Source of the DNA: Neolentinus lepideus HHB14362 ss-1
Taxonomy: Eukaryota; Basidiomycota; Agaricomycetes; Gloeophyllales; Gloeophyllaceae
Length of the DNA: 64,000 bases
Reading direction: 5' to 3'
Assembly (NCBI GenBank): GCA_001632425.1
Contig: KV425584.1
Span: forward strand, 93,934-157,933
The first letter of the stretch is position 1; each line of letters begins with the position of its first letter. This document shows, piece after piece, positions 39,685-50,029 of the stretch. Made by a program: the position numbers and the translations under genes. The notes under the pieces were generated by a model. That model ran no database searches and was not told the DNA's origin. It saw only the letters and a program-made list of their open reading frames with translations.

Positions 39685-40672
39685 TACGGTTGACCATCTG
39701 GGACAGGTCAAATCGAAAACTCAGTTCAACTTTTCGATTGCAAACCAGGTCGCAGGTTCGATCCTCGGTGATGTAGTCTAGACCAAATTAGGACTGTCAG
39801 CATATATGTGTGTGCTAGCCTTAGTCATCCAGGACCAGTTCCGAACGGCAACCTAAGCAATGTTAAAAGTTGAGTTGGCTCAGCACGAGTGCAGCCAGAG
39901 TCGCCACCATCGCACGATGTTCGACTCTCGAGTGCCGCCGGCGTTGGCTGCAACTCTTGCTTAGCGCATCAGTGTGGCAGTGTTTTTCTGCGCGTCGGCG
40001 AGTCCGAATAGAGCTCAAACTACCCACGCCACAAGTTGAAAATGTCGCTATCGAATTTGTCTTGTGTCCCTCGGACTGACTAAGCCAGACACTGAAGCTG
40101 TGGCCTGGGGATATGGGCCAGCAACCGTTGCTTTGGCTTGGGTGGTACCTTTTGGCCTGACTTCACTGCAACTGCATTAGCTACACCACGTGGCGCACAG
40201 CTTTTGTGGGACCTTTGCACTTCCAGCTTCAAGACCTGTATCTCCACGAAATGAGCACCGAACAACTTCATTCGAAGTGTTAATACTATCCTTAGAAGTA
40301 ATAATACAGTTTTAAATTAATATATTCGACAAGTAATGCATTTTAAAGCTGAAAAAAAGCGATGTATCTCAAATTAAGTTTCAATTCTAGTCAAAATTGA
40401 CATTAACATTGTGTTTGTGAATGGAAAACTGCAGCTACCTGAAAAGAATTTGATGTATATGTTGAACACAGTATAAAATGAATTTACATTCTTTTTTCTG
40501 ACTGAAAAAGCATTGGCTCGTCGTGTAGAAAGCCACTGACGGTCCCACGTCACGTGATGGTCCAATACTGTATTGGAACCGGACTCAATGGAGGATCGAA
40601 CCCGCGAGCTGGTTTGCAAACGGAAAGTCGAAACCGAGTTTGAATTTGACCTGTCCCAGATGGTCAACCGTA
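39685..40672. mobile_element. Non-autonomous TIR element with 6 bp target-site duplication
   Basis: The left end starts TACGGTTGACCATCTGGG and the right end is its inverted match (ending CCCAGATGGTCAACCGTA at 40672). The inverted repeats stay alike for about 80 bases, with several mismatches. GTCCAG occurs directly outside both ends (39679-39684 and 40673-40678), as expected of a target-site duplication. Both repeats contain GGTTCGATCC, the consensus of a Pol III B box (39753-39762 and inverted near 40594-40603). The interior is AT-rich and has no transposase frame. It would be mobilised in trans if at all. A 6 bp duplication does not point to a common superfamily. Confidence 0.75.
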
Positions 40673-41094
40673 GTCCAGGTTCCTGTCTTCTCGCATGTTT
40701 CCCCGCCCCTTCTGCTCCGTACGTATATTATGCAGATTGCTGAGAGTATTGATATATTATTGCCCCTGTATCTCCTCGGCTAAGCCCATTAGCTACAATT
40801 GTGTAACATATATATATGAGGGTGACGAACTCAGTGGAGGGGCGATACGACATTCATGAAGGTATCCTGCACTGCCAACCTATCCAAGTTAAACAGTCGC
40901 GATGTCCGCACCACGATGATTGCACAGCCACAGTAACGAACCTTGTTCCTGGATCAGCCGCCACATCACTACCATCAGTCTGTGGACCATGATGCTCTCA
41001 CGGAACGGCATCAGACGCGCTGCTGTTGACGCCTGCGTCGAGCATCATCTTTGCAACTGATTAACGCAGTGCCTAAGGTCGACTCAGAGGCATC
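40673..41094. other. Intergenic upstream of the MBL-fold gene
   Basis: About 420 bases starting with the second GTCCAG copy. A TATATATATGAG stretch near 40808-40819 could serve as a TATA region. No gene seen. Confidence 0.4.
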
Positions 41095-42560
41095 ATGGCA
41101 GAACAAAAACAAGCTGCGGCAGTAGAGCTTAACGCGACTAGTGAAAGGATTGTCAATCTGCAGGCGCTTGTTCCTGGTCACTTCTGGCTGCCGGATCGTG
41201 AAGTCTTCCAAGACTCCATCCATCTACCCCTCGAAACTGGATCCAGAGTGCCTACCTTTTCCTTCCTTGTCACGCATCCGGTGTATGGGAAGTTGCTTTT
41301 CGACTTAGGACTGCGAAAAGTAAGTTTTCAAGGCATACCTTGCTTGCGGTGCTCTAATGCACTGGATAATGAAATAATGAAACTCCCCAGCATGGAAAGG
41401 GCTACCCGCCTGCATGGGACGAAACTCTCGTAGAGTTCAAGCCCGAATGCGAAGAAGACATCGCAGATCTCCTGCGAAAGGGCGGTATAGAGCCAGAGAC
41501 GATCAACTTCATAGTCTACAGGTGAGAGTGATTGTCGCTATGAACGTCTCGAAAGCTGACAATGGACTTGTCCAGCCATCTGCACTTTGACCACGTCGGC
41601 GACCCGACCCTATTCCCGTCAGCAGAAATCATTCTGGGCGAAGACGCAGAAAGTCTCTTTGAAAAACCTTATCCTCGGGACCCGGAATCCTTGTTCCAGG
41701 AGTGGCCGGAAGGCCGAACAGTAACTTACCTTAACTACTCAATCCCTGAAGTTTCGACTGGATCAGAGGATAGTTCCCCAGAGCAAGAAAAGGGCGCCGA
41801 GAAGAACGACCCAGTCAGCGAGGATCCTGGGCAGGAGCCGAATGGAAAAGCAGTGACGCCCACGAGCGACAAAGCAGAAGCATCTGAGAACGGAGACAAG
41901 ACCACCACTCCCGCCCGCCCTTCACCGGTCAAAATATCGCCTCTGGGCCCCTTCCCGCATGTTCTCGACCTCTTCGCTGACGGCTCTATCTACGTAATTG
42001 ACACACCTGGCCACGCTCCCGGGCACCTCTGCCTCCTTGTGCGCGTGTCTACCTCCCCGGCCACTCACGTGCTTCTCGCGGGAGATTGCTGCCACAACCG
42101 TTTGTGCTACAGCCCCGGCGAGCGTCTCATTAGCCAGGAAAACTACGAAGACATCGACGTCGCCCGAGTCAGCGTCAGTAAACTAGTGGAGTACGCGAAG
42201 CTGCAGAAGGTGGAGCTGGGCTTGGGAGATGAGAGGACAGGCAGACTGGTGGTAATTCTGGCGCACGAGAAGGAGAGGGAGGAGGAGATGCCGTTGTTCC
42301 CTGAGAAGTTGAATGACTGGGCGATAGAGGAGGCTTGGAAGGCGACGAAGGAAAAGATCGAACCTCAGGGACAGAAGAGGGCGAGAGAGGAGGATGAGGT
42401 AGAAGGGGAAGATGCCAAAGTGACAAGCAAGAAAAAGCTGAAGGAGAATAGACACAAGACAGCCAATAGTAATGGACATGGGAAGAAAAGGACGCGGAAG
42501 GATGACGAAGCCGATGAAGCGCGCACGGAAACGGCGAAGAAACAGAAAAGTCAGTTGTAA
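41095..42560 (+). CDS. Metallo-beta-lactamase-fold hydrolase with acidic insert and Lys-rich tail
   Basis: Three exons (41095-41319, 41391-41521, 41576-42560) give 446 residues. The metal-binding motif SHLHFDHVGD (HxHxDH) begins at the last exon junction. A later Asp/His region reads VIDTPGHAPGHLCLLV, and the metal-site Asp is near LLAGDCCHN. The overall pattern fits the N-acyl homoserine lactonase-like/glyoxalase-II-like group. Between these motifs is an inserted stretch of about 70 residues, rich in Ser, Glu and Asp, that is probably disordered. The last 70 residues are Lys-rich (GKKRTRKDD, KKLKENR) and resemble a nuclear targeting tail. The substrate is unknown. Confidence 0.85.
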
Positions 42561-42750
42561 TCAGTGACTTGATGTTCCACTTCAAAAACCATCTTCAGTG
42601 GAGCTGGGACTGGGATAAACGATACTGCCTAATGCGACTTGTGCTCGCGCGATGTGACACACGCAAAGATAAAGACTGAGTATACACAGAGCTTACAGGA
42701 CGAAATGAATGGTAATCAAAGTTGATATATGCTCCATAGACTTGAGGGAC

Positions 42751-44347
42751 TCAAGATTGACCGTCGATGATCTACGAAGGCATTAGACAATGATAAGAAC
42801 TGGAAGGACCTTACATACCTGAGCCGCGATCCTCGAGAAGCCCTTGATCTTCTTGCATTCCTCTTGCACGTTATATCCTTGCGTTGTGTCGAGGATTCCC
42901 TGGTCATAGAATCGCTTCAAGTACCTATCTTCCTGGTGAGCTTCCAGCCCACGACGATAGCAATAATCCCGTACCGAAGACAGGCCTCTTCCTTAAAATC
43001 CGAGTATATCTTCTTGTTATACTTCCTCTTCGATGAGTGAGTGCCATCAGGTCACGCATACGTGGGGAAATCGTGGCGACGAACCTCGGTTTTCCTCGCC
43101 TCCTCTTCGTACTGATGACTCTGATGGATGAGAAAATGATCTGCAAGGACGTAAAAGGCAACACCAGAAAGATACATCTCGAATAGACAAGCAGCTTTGT
43201 TGCCGCCGTAACCTACGAACCGCTCGTCGCACCTGAGACAGAGTATCGTATCGGAGCATAAACGCAATAAATCCATAACGTACCAAGGAGGCCCCTCCTT
43301 CTTGAAGATGATATATGGCTCGTAAGCAGATTGGTATTTAGTCACCTTGTACACCTCCCCGGGACGCGCAGCATAGAACCTCTTGTAGTCAGTGCTGTTA
43401 TGGCCTGGCGCCCAAGAGCGGTGGAAAACGTCGACAAGACCTTGTTGAACTAATGAGACCAGAGCCTTCTTGGTCCTCGCGAACTTCCCCTGGTCGACGC
43501 CATCGCTCTGTTTGACGTATTCAAACGCAGGCACAACAAGCGCTGCATTTCCGCTCTTGAGCTTGTCCATAATCAAACGGCTTTTCCTGACACTCGAGCG
43601 GAAGTCGGTGCACACAGCGAAGTCGACGTCCAGCATCATCACGTAGTCGGTGCGAGCGAAGAGACGGGCGATGTTGCGCCAGGTGTTGAACTGCCGGTCA
43701 AAATGGTCGATCATAAGGTGCACGTCGACGTAGGCAGACATGAGGGGAGTCGAGATGTACAGCTGATGGAGGCTGTCGAGAAAAGCCTGAATTTCCTCCG
43801 TGGTGTCTTTGATATGGATTGCGACAGAGATCGGGCCTGGTCGTGACCGCATTCAGATAGCATATATTTTGGCTTTTTGTTATCGCTTACCCTTATAGCT
43901 CTCCACCAGCTTCTTGAAGACTTCAAACCGATTGCTGGTCACAAGAGTAGTAATGGTGATGTCGTCAGCTTCCAAATTTGCAGTAGCTCTGTAGAAATAG
44001 GGGATAATCCTGCTCGGATGCATAGATTGAGCAAATGCCTTGGACAGGAACAGCTTCTCAGACAGTTCCAACGTCTCCGTGAAATTATTCCCAGGGAGAT
44101 ATGGAGGATAGCCGAGAGCAGCCGACTGGTGAATGAAGCCTCGGTTTAATTCTTCGCGATAGAAAGCTACTTCCGTTCTTGAGGGAAACTCAGACAGGTG
44201 AGGAACGCGAGCACCGTCATTGCTAAGATCCAATTTCAACGCATAATCCAGGATTCCAAGGAGGTTGCACGTTGTGTAGACGGCTGCCAGAGATATGTAG
44301 ACCACTACGACGATTTGCAGAGCTCCAAGCGCACGAAAGAGGACCAT
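42751..44347 (-). CDS. LARGE-type glycosyltransferase (GT49-like), type II membrane protein
   Basis: Six exons (43891-44347, 43284-43836, 43085-43232, 42975-43027, 42819-42924, 42751-42771) give 445 residues. An N-terminal membrane anchor (IVVVVYISLAAVYTTC) is followed by a lumenal stem and the catalytic domain: ITTLVTSNRFE, YVDVHLMIDHFDRQFN, RTDYVMMLDVDFAVC with the DxD metal motif, YEPYIIFKKEGPPWCDERF, FVGYGGNKAACLFEM and VLADHFLIHQSH. These fit the LARGE/GT49 family that adds sugars in the Golgi. The acceptor in fungi is unknown. The last intron (47 bp) is the shortest clear one, and it leads to a 7-codon final exon (IIDGQS and stop). Confidence 0.9.
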
Positions 44348-44995
44348 AGGAAATCAACTCTTCCGTTTTGGTTTTGTTGAAGAGAAAGGGAAGCAGGTAT
44401 ATCTTGCAGGTTACCTTGAGCAAATCGAAGCAGAATCCTACGCACCCAGCGCCCAGAGGCTAGAGCCTCCACCCTTCCTGTCTGTCTGCCTAGGGAATCC
44501 ACGGAGCACAAGTAGGTGTTATCAATCAAAAGCAACTTAAGAACTCTAAGAGAACGAGTGCGCCAAGGAGGGGAGGGTGACGGAGGTGTTGGGGGTTGCT
44601 GGTGAAAAAGTAAAATAACACTTGAAACTCCGACACGCGCCAGGACGCGCTAGATGCACGAGATGTATCACGTGGCTGAGAGTACATCCCGAAGCGTAGG
44701 TGGGAGAAACTAACGTAAGATACTCCATATATGGAAGTCGTGCATTGACGGGTGACTTCTAGACCGACACACATCTTTATTACGTCCAACTGCTTGCGTC
44801 TACAAACGTTCTACAGCCACATATTTGAAGGGAGGGAGCAGAAACATCACAGCGAACGCCCGTTTGAACCATTGCAAAGCAGGTGAGCAGATTTTTATGT
44901 TCGAAAAGAAATGGAGTGAACAGAGTGCATCTAGTTGTTCACAATGCGCATGCTGACCCCTTTATCGACAGTGTATTTCCTAAACGCGACGGCGT
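44348..44995. other. Divergent intergenic region, about 650 bases
   Basis: Lies between the starts of the glycosyltransferase and the SAP/ankyrin-like gene. It should hold both promoters. No motif of note. Confidence 0.4.
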
Positions 44996-46384
44996 ATGGC
45001 GATGGTGCAGATATTGAATACAGAATCCATAAGACCACCATTTTTTGACGACGGGCAGATAGATTCTTCCGCCCTCGACTTGGTGCACAAGGCGTACCGG
45101 AGACTCCAGCACGCAGAACTAGTCCTGTTTCTTAAAGTACGCTCGCTTCCGGCAACGGGTACTGATGACGAACTGGCCTCGCGGTTAGCGCACTACGACA
45201 TCAATACATACAACATTCCTGGGTCGTATACCGGCCCCAAGACAAGCGTGAATGCGAGTAAAAGTTGTTTATCCTCCGCCGCCGTTCCTCCGCCAGAGTC
45301 CACTCCTGCATCCTCATCATTCAGCTCTCCGCCAAAGTCTGTCAGGTCGCGGCAACAGATGCTCGCGCCAGATCTGCCCGTAGAACTGATTGCAGAGATT
45401 ATGGACCGGCTGGGTGACTGGGAACTGTCCAAGGCAGTCGGTGTTCCTACTTCCCTCCCTCGGCCTCTTTCCTGGACAAGAGCCTGTCCTACGGACGAGG
45501 CGCTGCTTACAGGCTACTTGCCTGTGATCCGCTCCGCCGATCCTAGCGCCCACCCGCCGACCAAGGTCGGTACCAGCCTGGCAGTACGCTTCGGGTATGT
45601 TAATGTCCTGGCCTACTTCTTCCTGCATCATCGAGAGGTCTTCCTGGAGGTGTTCTGCCCGCACAAAATGATCCCGACTATCGCCTCGAATCATGGCCGA
45701 ATTGCGATCCTGTCATGGCTAAAACATACAATGGACAACAACCCGGATATGCCACGGTTGAGCCCGAAGATCATCGCGGAGTGCATTGACGGGGCGTCTC
45801 GGCACGGCCAAGTCGCATCATTAGACTGGTGGCTACACCACTCGGAGCTTGCCCCAGATCGTGTACCGCATCCACTACCATTCGAATATACCGACTATGC
45901 TCTCGAGTTTGCCTCTGCGAAAAACCATCTAGCTGTGCTACAGTGGTGGAAAACACATCACCTATCCCCACCACAGTTACCTCTGAAGCCTGGCCGATCT
46001 CTGGATTTTGCTTCTACAGCCGGCAACATTGACGTGCTGACCTGGTGGGCGTCGTCTTCCCTGGAATTCAAGTACGACAAGTCTGCGATGTATCTCGCTA
46101 GCTGTCACGGCAAAGTTGACGTACTGAAGTGGTGGCTACAGAGCGGCCTGCGGCTACAGTACGACGGAGAAGTTCTTGTCGGTGCTACGAAGCACAACCG
46201 GCCTGAAGTTCTCGAGTGGTGGGACAAGAGTGGGCTGGAAGTGCAGTATCGCATGTGCGACGTCGAAGAGGCCCTCGAAGACGCCATCGGCGGAGGGGAG
46301 CAAGCGCGGGATTGGTGGAAGCGTAAAGGTGTTGACTTCAATACCACAGACAAAGAGTGGACGCAGCTAAGAAACCTAAACTGA
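44996..46384 (+). CDS. Ankyrin-like repeat protein with SAP-like N-terminus
   Basis: One intronless frame of 462 codons, whose second ATG at 45002 is an equally good start. Residues about 35-75 (LQHAELVLFLKVRSLPATG, DDELASRLAHYDI) resemble a SAP helix-turn-helix. A short F-box-like segment LPVELIAEIMDRLGDWEL follows near 125. The second half is a series of degenerate ankyrin-like repeats of about 30 residues with an unusual Trp-Trp pair (VASLDWWLHHS, LAVLQWWKTHH, IDVLTWWASS, VDVLKWWLQSG, PEVLEWWDKSG). This layout is known from many Agaricomycete proteins of unknown role. A protein-binding function is inferred. Confidence 0.8.
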   Translation: MAMVQILNTESIRPPFFDDGQIDSSALDLVHKAYRRLQHAELVLFLKVRSLPATGTDDELASRLAHYDINTYNIPGSYTGPKTSVNASKSCLSSAAVPPPESTPASSSFSSPPKSVRSRQQMLAPDLPVELIAEIMDRLGDWELSKAVGVPTSLPRPLSWTRACPTDEALLTGYLPVIRSADPSAHPPTKVGTSLAVRFGYVNVLAYFFLHHREVFLEVFCPHKMIPTIASNHGRIAILSWLKHTMDNNPDMPRLSPKIIAECIDGASRHGQVASLDWWLHHSELAPDRVPHPLPFEYTDYALEFASAKNHLAVLQWWKTHHLSPPQLPLKPGRSLDFASTAGNIDVLTWWASSSLEFKYDKSAMYLASCHGKVDVLKWWLQSGLRLQYDGEVLVGATKHNRPEVLEWWDKSGLEVQYRMCDVEEALEDAIGGGEQARDWWKRKGVDFNTTDKEWTQLRNLN

Positions 46385-46922
46385 CAAGCCTGTCAGTAAC
46401 TTGCTTGTTGCTTGAACTAGTACGTGGTATCCCATTCTCGCTCGACTTGAAGCTAATATCATGCTCTCTGTTAGATTATAGTATGTACCTATATCAATGT
46501 GATGTTCTGTCGCCAGCTTCTGAGACGGCACTATCGTATTTCCATGAACTAGTACTGTATGCTATGTCGTTTGTAATTTGTCAAAGACCATTATCAGTTC
46601 CGGGCTGAATATCTTATAAACGGTTTTTATAAGCTGTAGGAACCGACAATTCAATGCTATGGTCAATCTATGCGAAGGATCAGCCATTTAACCAGTATCG
46701 ACCGATTATAGCAAATCTATAAGAGACCGATCGAACATGATACTCTTATCTATATGGTTATCTCGGAAGATATGGGGAACAAGGTGACCAAGTCTATTCA
46801 GCGAATCAGTATTTTGGTCGGGTCGACACTCACACGATGCAAACTTTTAAGCACATCGCCTGGACCTTCATTGCGTTTGGACAATTGACCCGCCTACGCT
46901 TGGATTCGACTCAGCTCCCAGG
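46385..46922. other. Intergenic, about 540 bases
   Basis: Spacer between two plus-strand genes. No gene seen. It should contain a 3' end and the promoter of the SDR gene. Confidence 0.4.
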
Positions 46923-48284
46923 ATGGCTGACAACGTACTCCAAAACCTCACAGCGAGCAATCTGTTCGACCTACGCGGAGTGGTGGCGGTTGTGACAGGA
47001 GGCGCTACGGTGAGTCTATTGCTTGATTACAGAGGACGGCCACGTTGAAGAGGGTTGTTCAGGGCATCGGTCTTATGATCAGCACTACACTCATGGCGAA
47101 CGGGGCGACAGTGTACGCCATTGGTCCTAAACAAGAGGAACTGGATGAGTAAGTGTAACGACCTCATCGTCCAACAAGTCATAATATAACCGAAATCATG
47201 TAAACTATAGTGTGGCTAAGCTCTGGAACGATGGTGCAGCGAAAAATCCCAATATGGGACAGTTATACGGTTTTGCGGGTGACATCAGATTGAAAGTGAG
47301 GCCTTAGCTGTGATGGGAACATGGGGCTTCTAACTCTGATCTAGTCAGAGGCAAAGCGTTTGGCTGACGAGATCGGGAAGAAAGAGAGGCACATTACCCT
47401 CCTTTTTAACAACGCAGGGTAAATACCCCTATCCTATCACGAAGCTCGCTCAACAGATGCATTCTGCAGTATCATGCAAGGGACGGCGACGCGGCCAAAA
47501 TCTGGTGCCACTGCAGCGGACTTCGTCTCCGCTTACTTCGACGCAGTGTCCGAGGACGATTTCGATAACTCCCTCCGGACGAATACGTTTGGCCCTTACT
47601 GGCTGACTTTCGCCTTCCTTCCTTTATTGGAAAAGTGGAAGAGCCCACAGAACCTGTTGTCGAAGAAGTTCGTGCCGCAGGTCATCATGACCATTAGCAA
47701 CGTAGGCTGGACAAAGGTGGGCTTACTGTGCAAGGTTTCATTTTGGAACCAACATCCGTGCAGGACGTGGCGTTAGCCATCAACTCCTTCCCTTATCACT
47801 TCTCCAAAGCCGCGCTAGGGAAAGCGACAGCATCCCTTGCCCACGAGCTGTTGCCACTAGGAATCAGAGTCAATGGGATCGCTCCAGGTCCCTTCCAGAC
47901 AGCGGTACGGACTTTTCAATAGTTCAACGAAAGCATGATCTGACGATAAGCTGCACCTGGTAGATGAATTCTCCGGGGACCGTCAATGAACTTGGTATTC
48001 CGATTGGCCCTCCGGCAAGCAGCTGGGAAGGATTCAACATTCCTTGTGGCGTATCGAGTGCTCCAAACAGAGATATTGGTACTGTCGTGTTGATGCTGGT
48101 CGCCAACTGGTTCATGAGTGGTGAGTTAAATGTCAATGATCAAAGAAGCTCAGCTCATCTGGAGGATATTGTAGGGGAGACAGTTCTGGTCGATGGTGGA
48201 GTGCGTTTCATCTTCCTTTCTTCAAAAGTCTGCTATTCTGATCTGTCAAAACAGACTTTGTTGAAGCATGCGTCTTCGTGGTGA
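46923..48284 (+). CDS. Short-chain dehydrogenase/reductase
   Basis: Nine exons (46923-47009, 47063-47148, 47211-47295, 47345-47418, 47470-47716, 47764-47904, 47964-48120, 48175-48200, 48255-48284) give 310 residues. Classical SDR motifs: VVTGGATGIG, whose last glycines are joined by the first splice, LFNNAG (NNAG), ISNVGW at the catalytic Ser place, and YHFSKAALGKA with the Tyr and Lys, then GIRVNGIAPG and LVDGGTLLKH at the end. The cofactor preference is not clear. The unusual ISNVGW and the long segment between NNAG and the Ser suggest a fungal branch. The P450 3 kb on could act on the same compounds, but nothing else supports a cluster. Confidence 0.9.
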
Positions 48285-50029
48285 TACAACACAGAGTGGC
48301 GCCCGAGAGGGAGCAAGCATCACGAAAAGAACCGCGGTATCAAGACACATGCATTCGAAGCAATCGTAGCATAGGGAAACAGACATTCAATGACGCAATG
48401 GAACTTATTCAGCATACACAACTTATGCCTCAATTGGATGGAAGGAGATGAGACACAACTAGTCTTTTGGCCAAGCGCCGATGATTTGTTCAACCTCTCC
48501 AACTAGCCTTCATGTATGAAGAGACTGATGTCTTGTACGCAGAGTTTAGCAGGATATTCCGCCTCGGGATCGCAAGGTTGCTGATGCGCAGTAGCTCGCA
48601 CTCACTTCTGTCCGACACAGCCAATTTTGTATGTCCTCAGGTACGAACGGACAACAAAGGAATACCTCGGGCCTTGGTGTGCCATAGCCATTAATTAGGC
48701 GATTCTCCGCATGCAGGCCGCTGGTATCGTGATATGTTTCATGAGCACCCAGCGATTTGCGCTTTCTCGCGACCTCCCATCGCATGATCACTATAGGGGC
48801 AGAATATGTGGCCAGTGAGATGGTCTTGCGCAGACGCCTTCAAAGGTAGCGAAGCGCGTGTGGTATGCTGTAACTCGACGTGAACGTTATTTAGGACGAA
48901 AGTATGCACATATATGCACCCGAATCTGGACAAATGTACGAAGAGTCTTCGAGGATCCATCCACGATTCTCGATTCTCCTGTAACCCTGCCTGTCAGCGG
49001 CAACTTTCATCCTATCGAAGTGCTCATCGAGCGATGACAGCATGTTCCTACTATTGCATTCTTAGAATATGAGATGGCTCGAGATGTACAATGACCTAGC
49101 GCCAGCGAATCGGTACGTGGCCAAACGTGTTTTCACATATCCACTTCCTCTGATAGAACATGTCTGCTTGGCTGCTTACGCACCGGTATATGACGATTCA
49201 GATGCACTTTCTGGAAAACGAGACTTCATCAGAAGCAATTCTGACAAAGGAGTGAAGTCTGAGAACATACGATTGATGATTGGTCGTATAATCCTCGTGA
49301 ACGGACGAACCCGAGTCCCGTAGACAAGAAGATCTAAGGTATGTGGATCCTTTGAAGAGGAGAGCCTGTACTCTATAGTGTAGACCATGGCAGACAAGCA
49401 GGAGTTGCGCGGCGATCACGAGCTTAATAATGGCAAAAGTCGCCACTTGTCACCGGTTCACCTATGGTAGATGCACGGATAGACGGTCACGAGTATGTAT
49501 ATCTTCGCGTGACCGAGCTCTGTAAGCTGTAAGTCTCACGTCATACGCGTTGTCTCGCTCACCCACGACGCGACAAACAGGAAAGGAAAACAAAGAAGAC
49601 AAGCGCGCTTTCTCCAATGGACAAGATACGAATCAGTTCCGAAGATACCATACCCTTGGACGAGGACAGAGAATTAAACGGGGAGTACGCATCACATCGC
49701 CTCCATGGCAATGCGTCCGTTATTAACTAATGGAAATAGTATGCGGAAGAAAAACTCACAAGGAGTAGAAAACAGTCTGCGCTATTAACTCTCAGCGTAT
49801 TCAATGGTATTTTTGAATCGGCACGAGCTCATCGGCGAGAAACAAATAGATACCTCTTATCCAGTGATGTATACATACACTCGTTCCACTGTTACAAATA
49901 TTTGCAAGAAACATATAGACAAATGCATGGTTAGACCTGTTGATGCCCTCTTTACGCATGTAGCTATATTGTTTGTTAGAAAGACATGAGCGACGAAACC
50001 CAGAAACACATCACGTACCTCCTGCTCAC
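48285..50029. other. Gene-poor stretch, about 1.7 kb
   Basis: Convergent region between the SDR and P450 3' ends. Short open frames (48546-48791 minus, 49069-49323 plus) have no family resemblance. No repeat noticed. Confidence 0.4.

Noticed and set aside
39740..39775. Possible tRNA gene because of GCAGGTTCGATCC
   Set aside because: The T stem does not pair (GCAGG against CTCGG), no A box or acceptor stem is visible, and the same motif sits inverted at the other end of the element. It is treated as part of the TIR.
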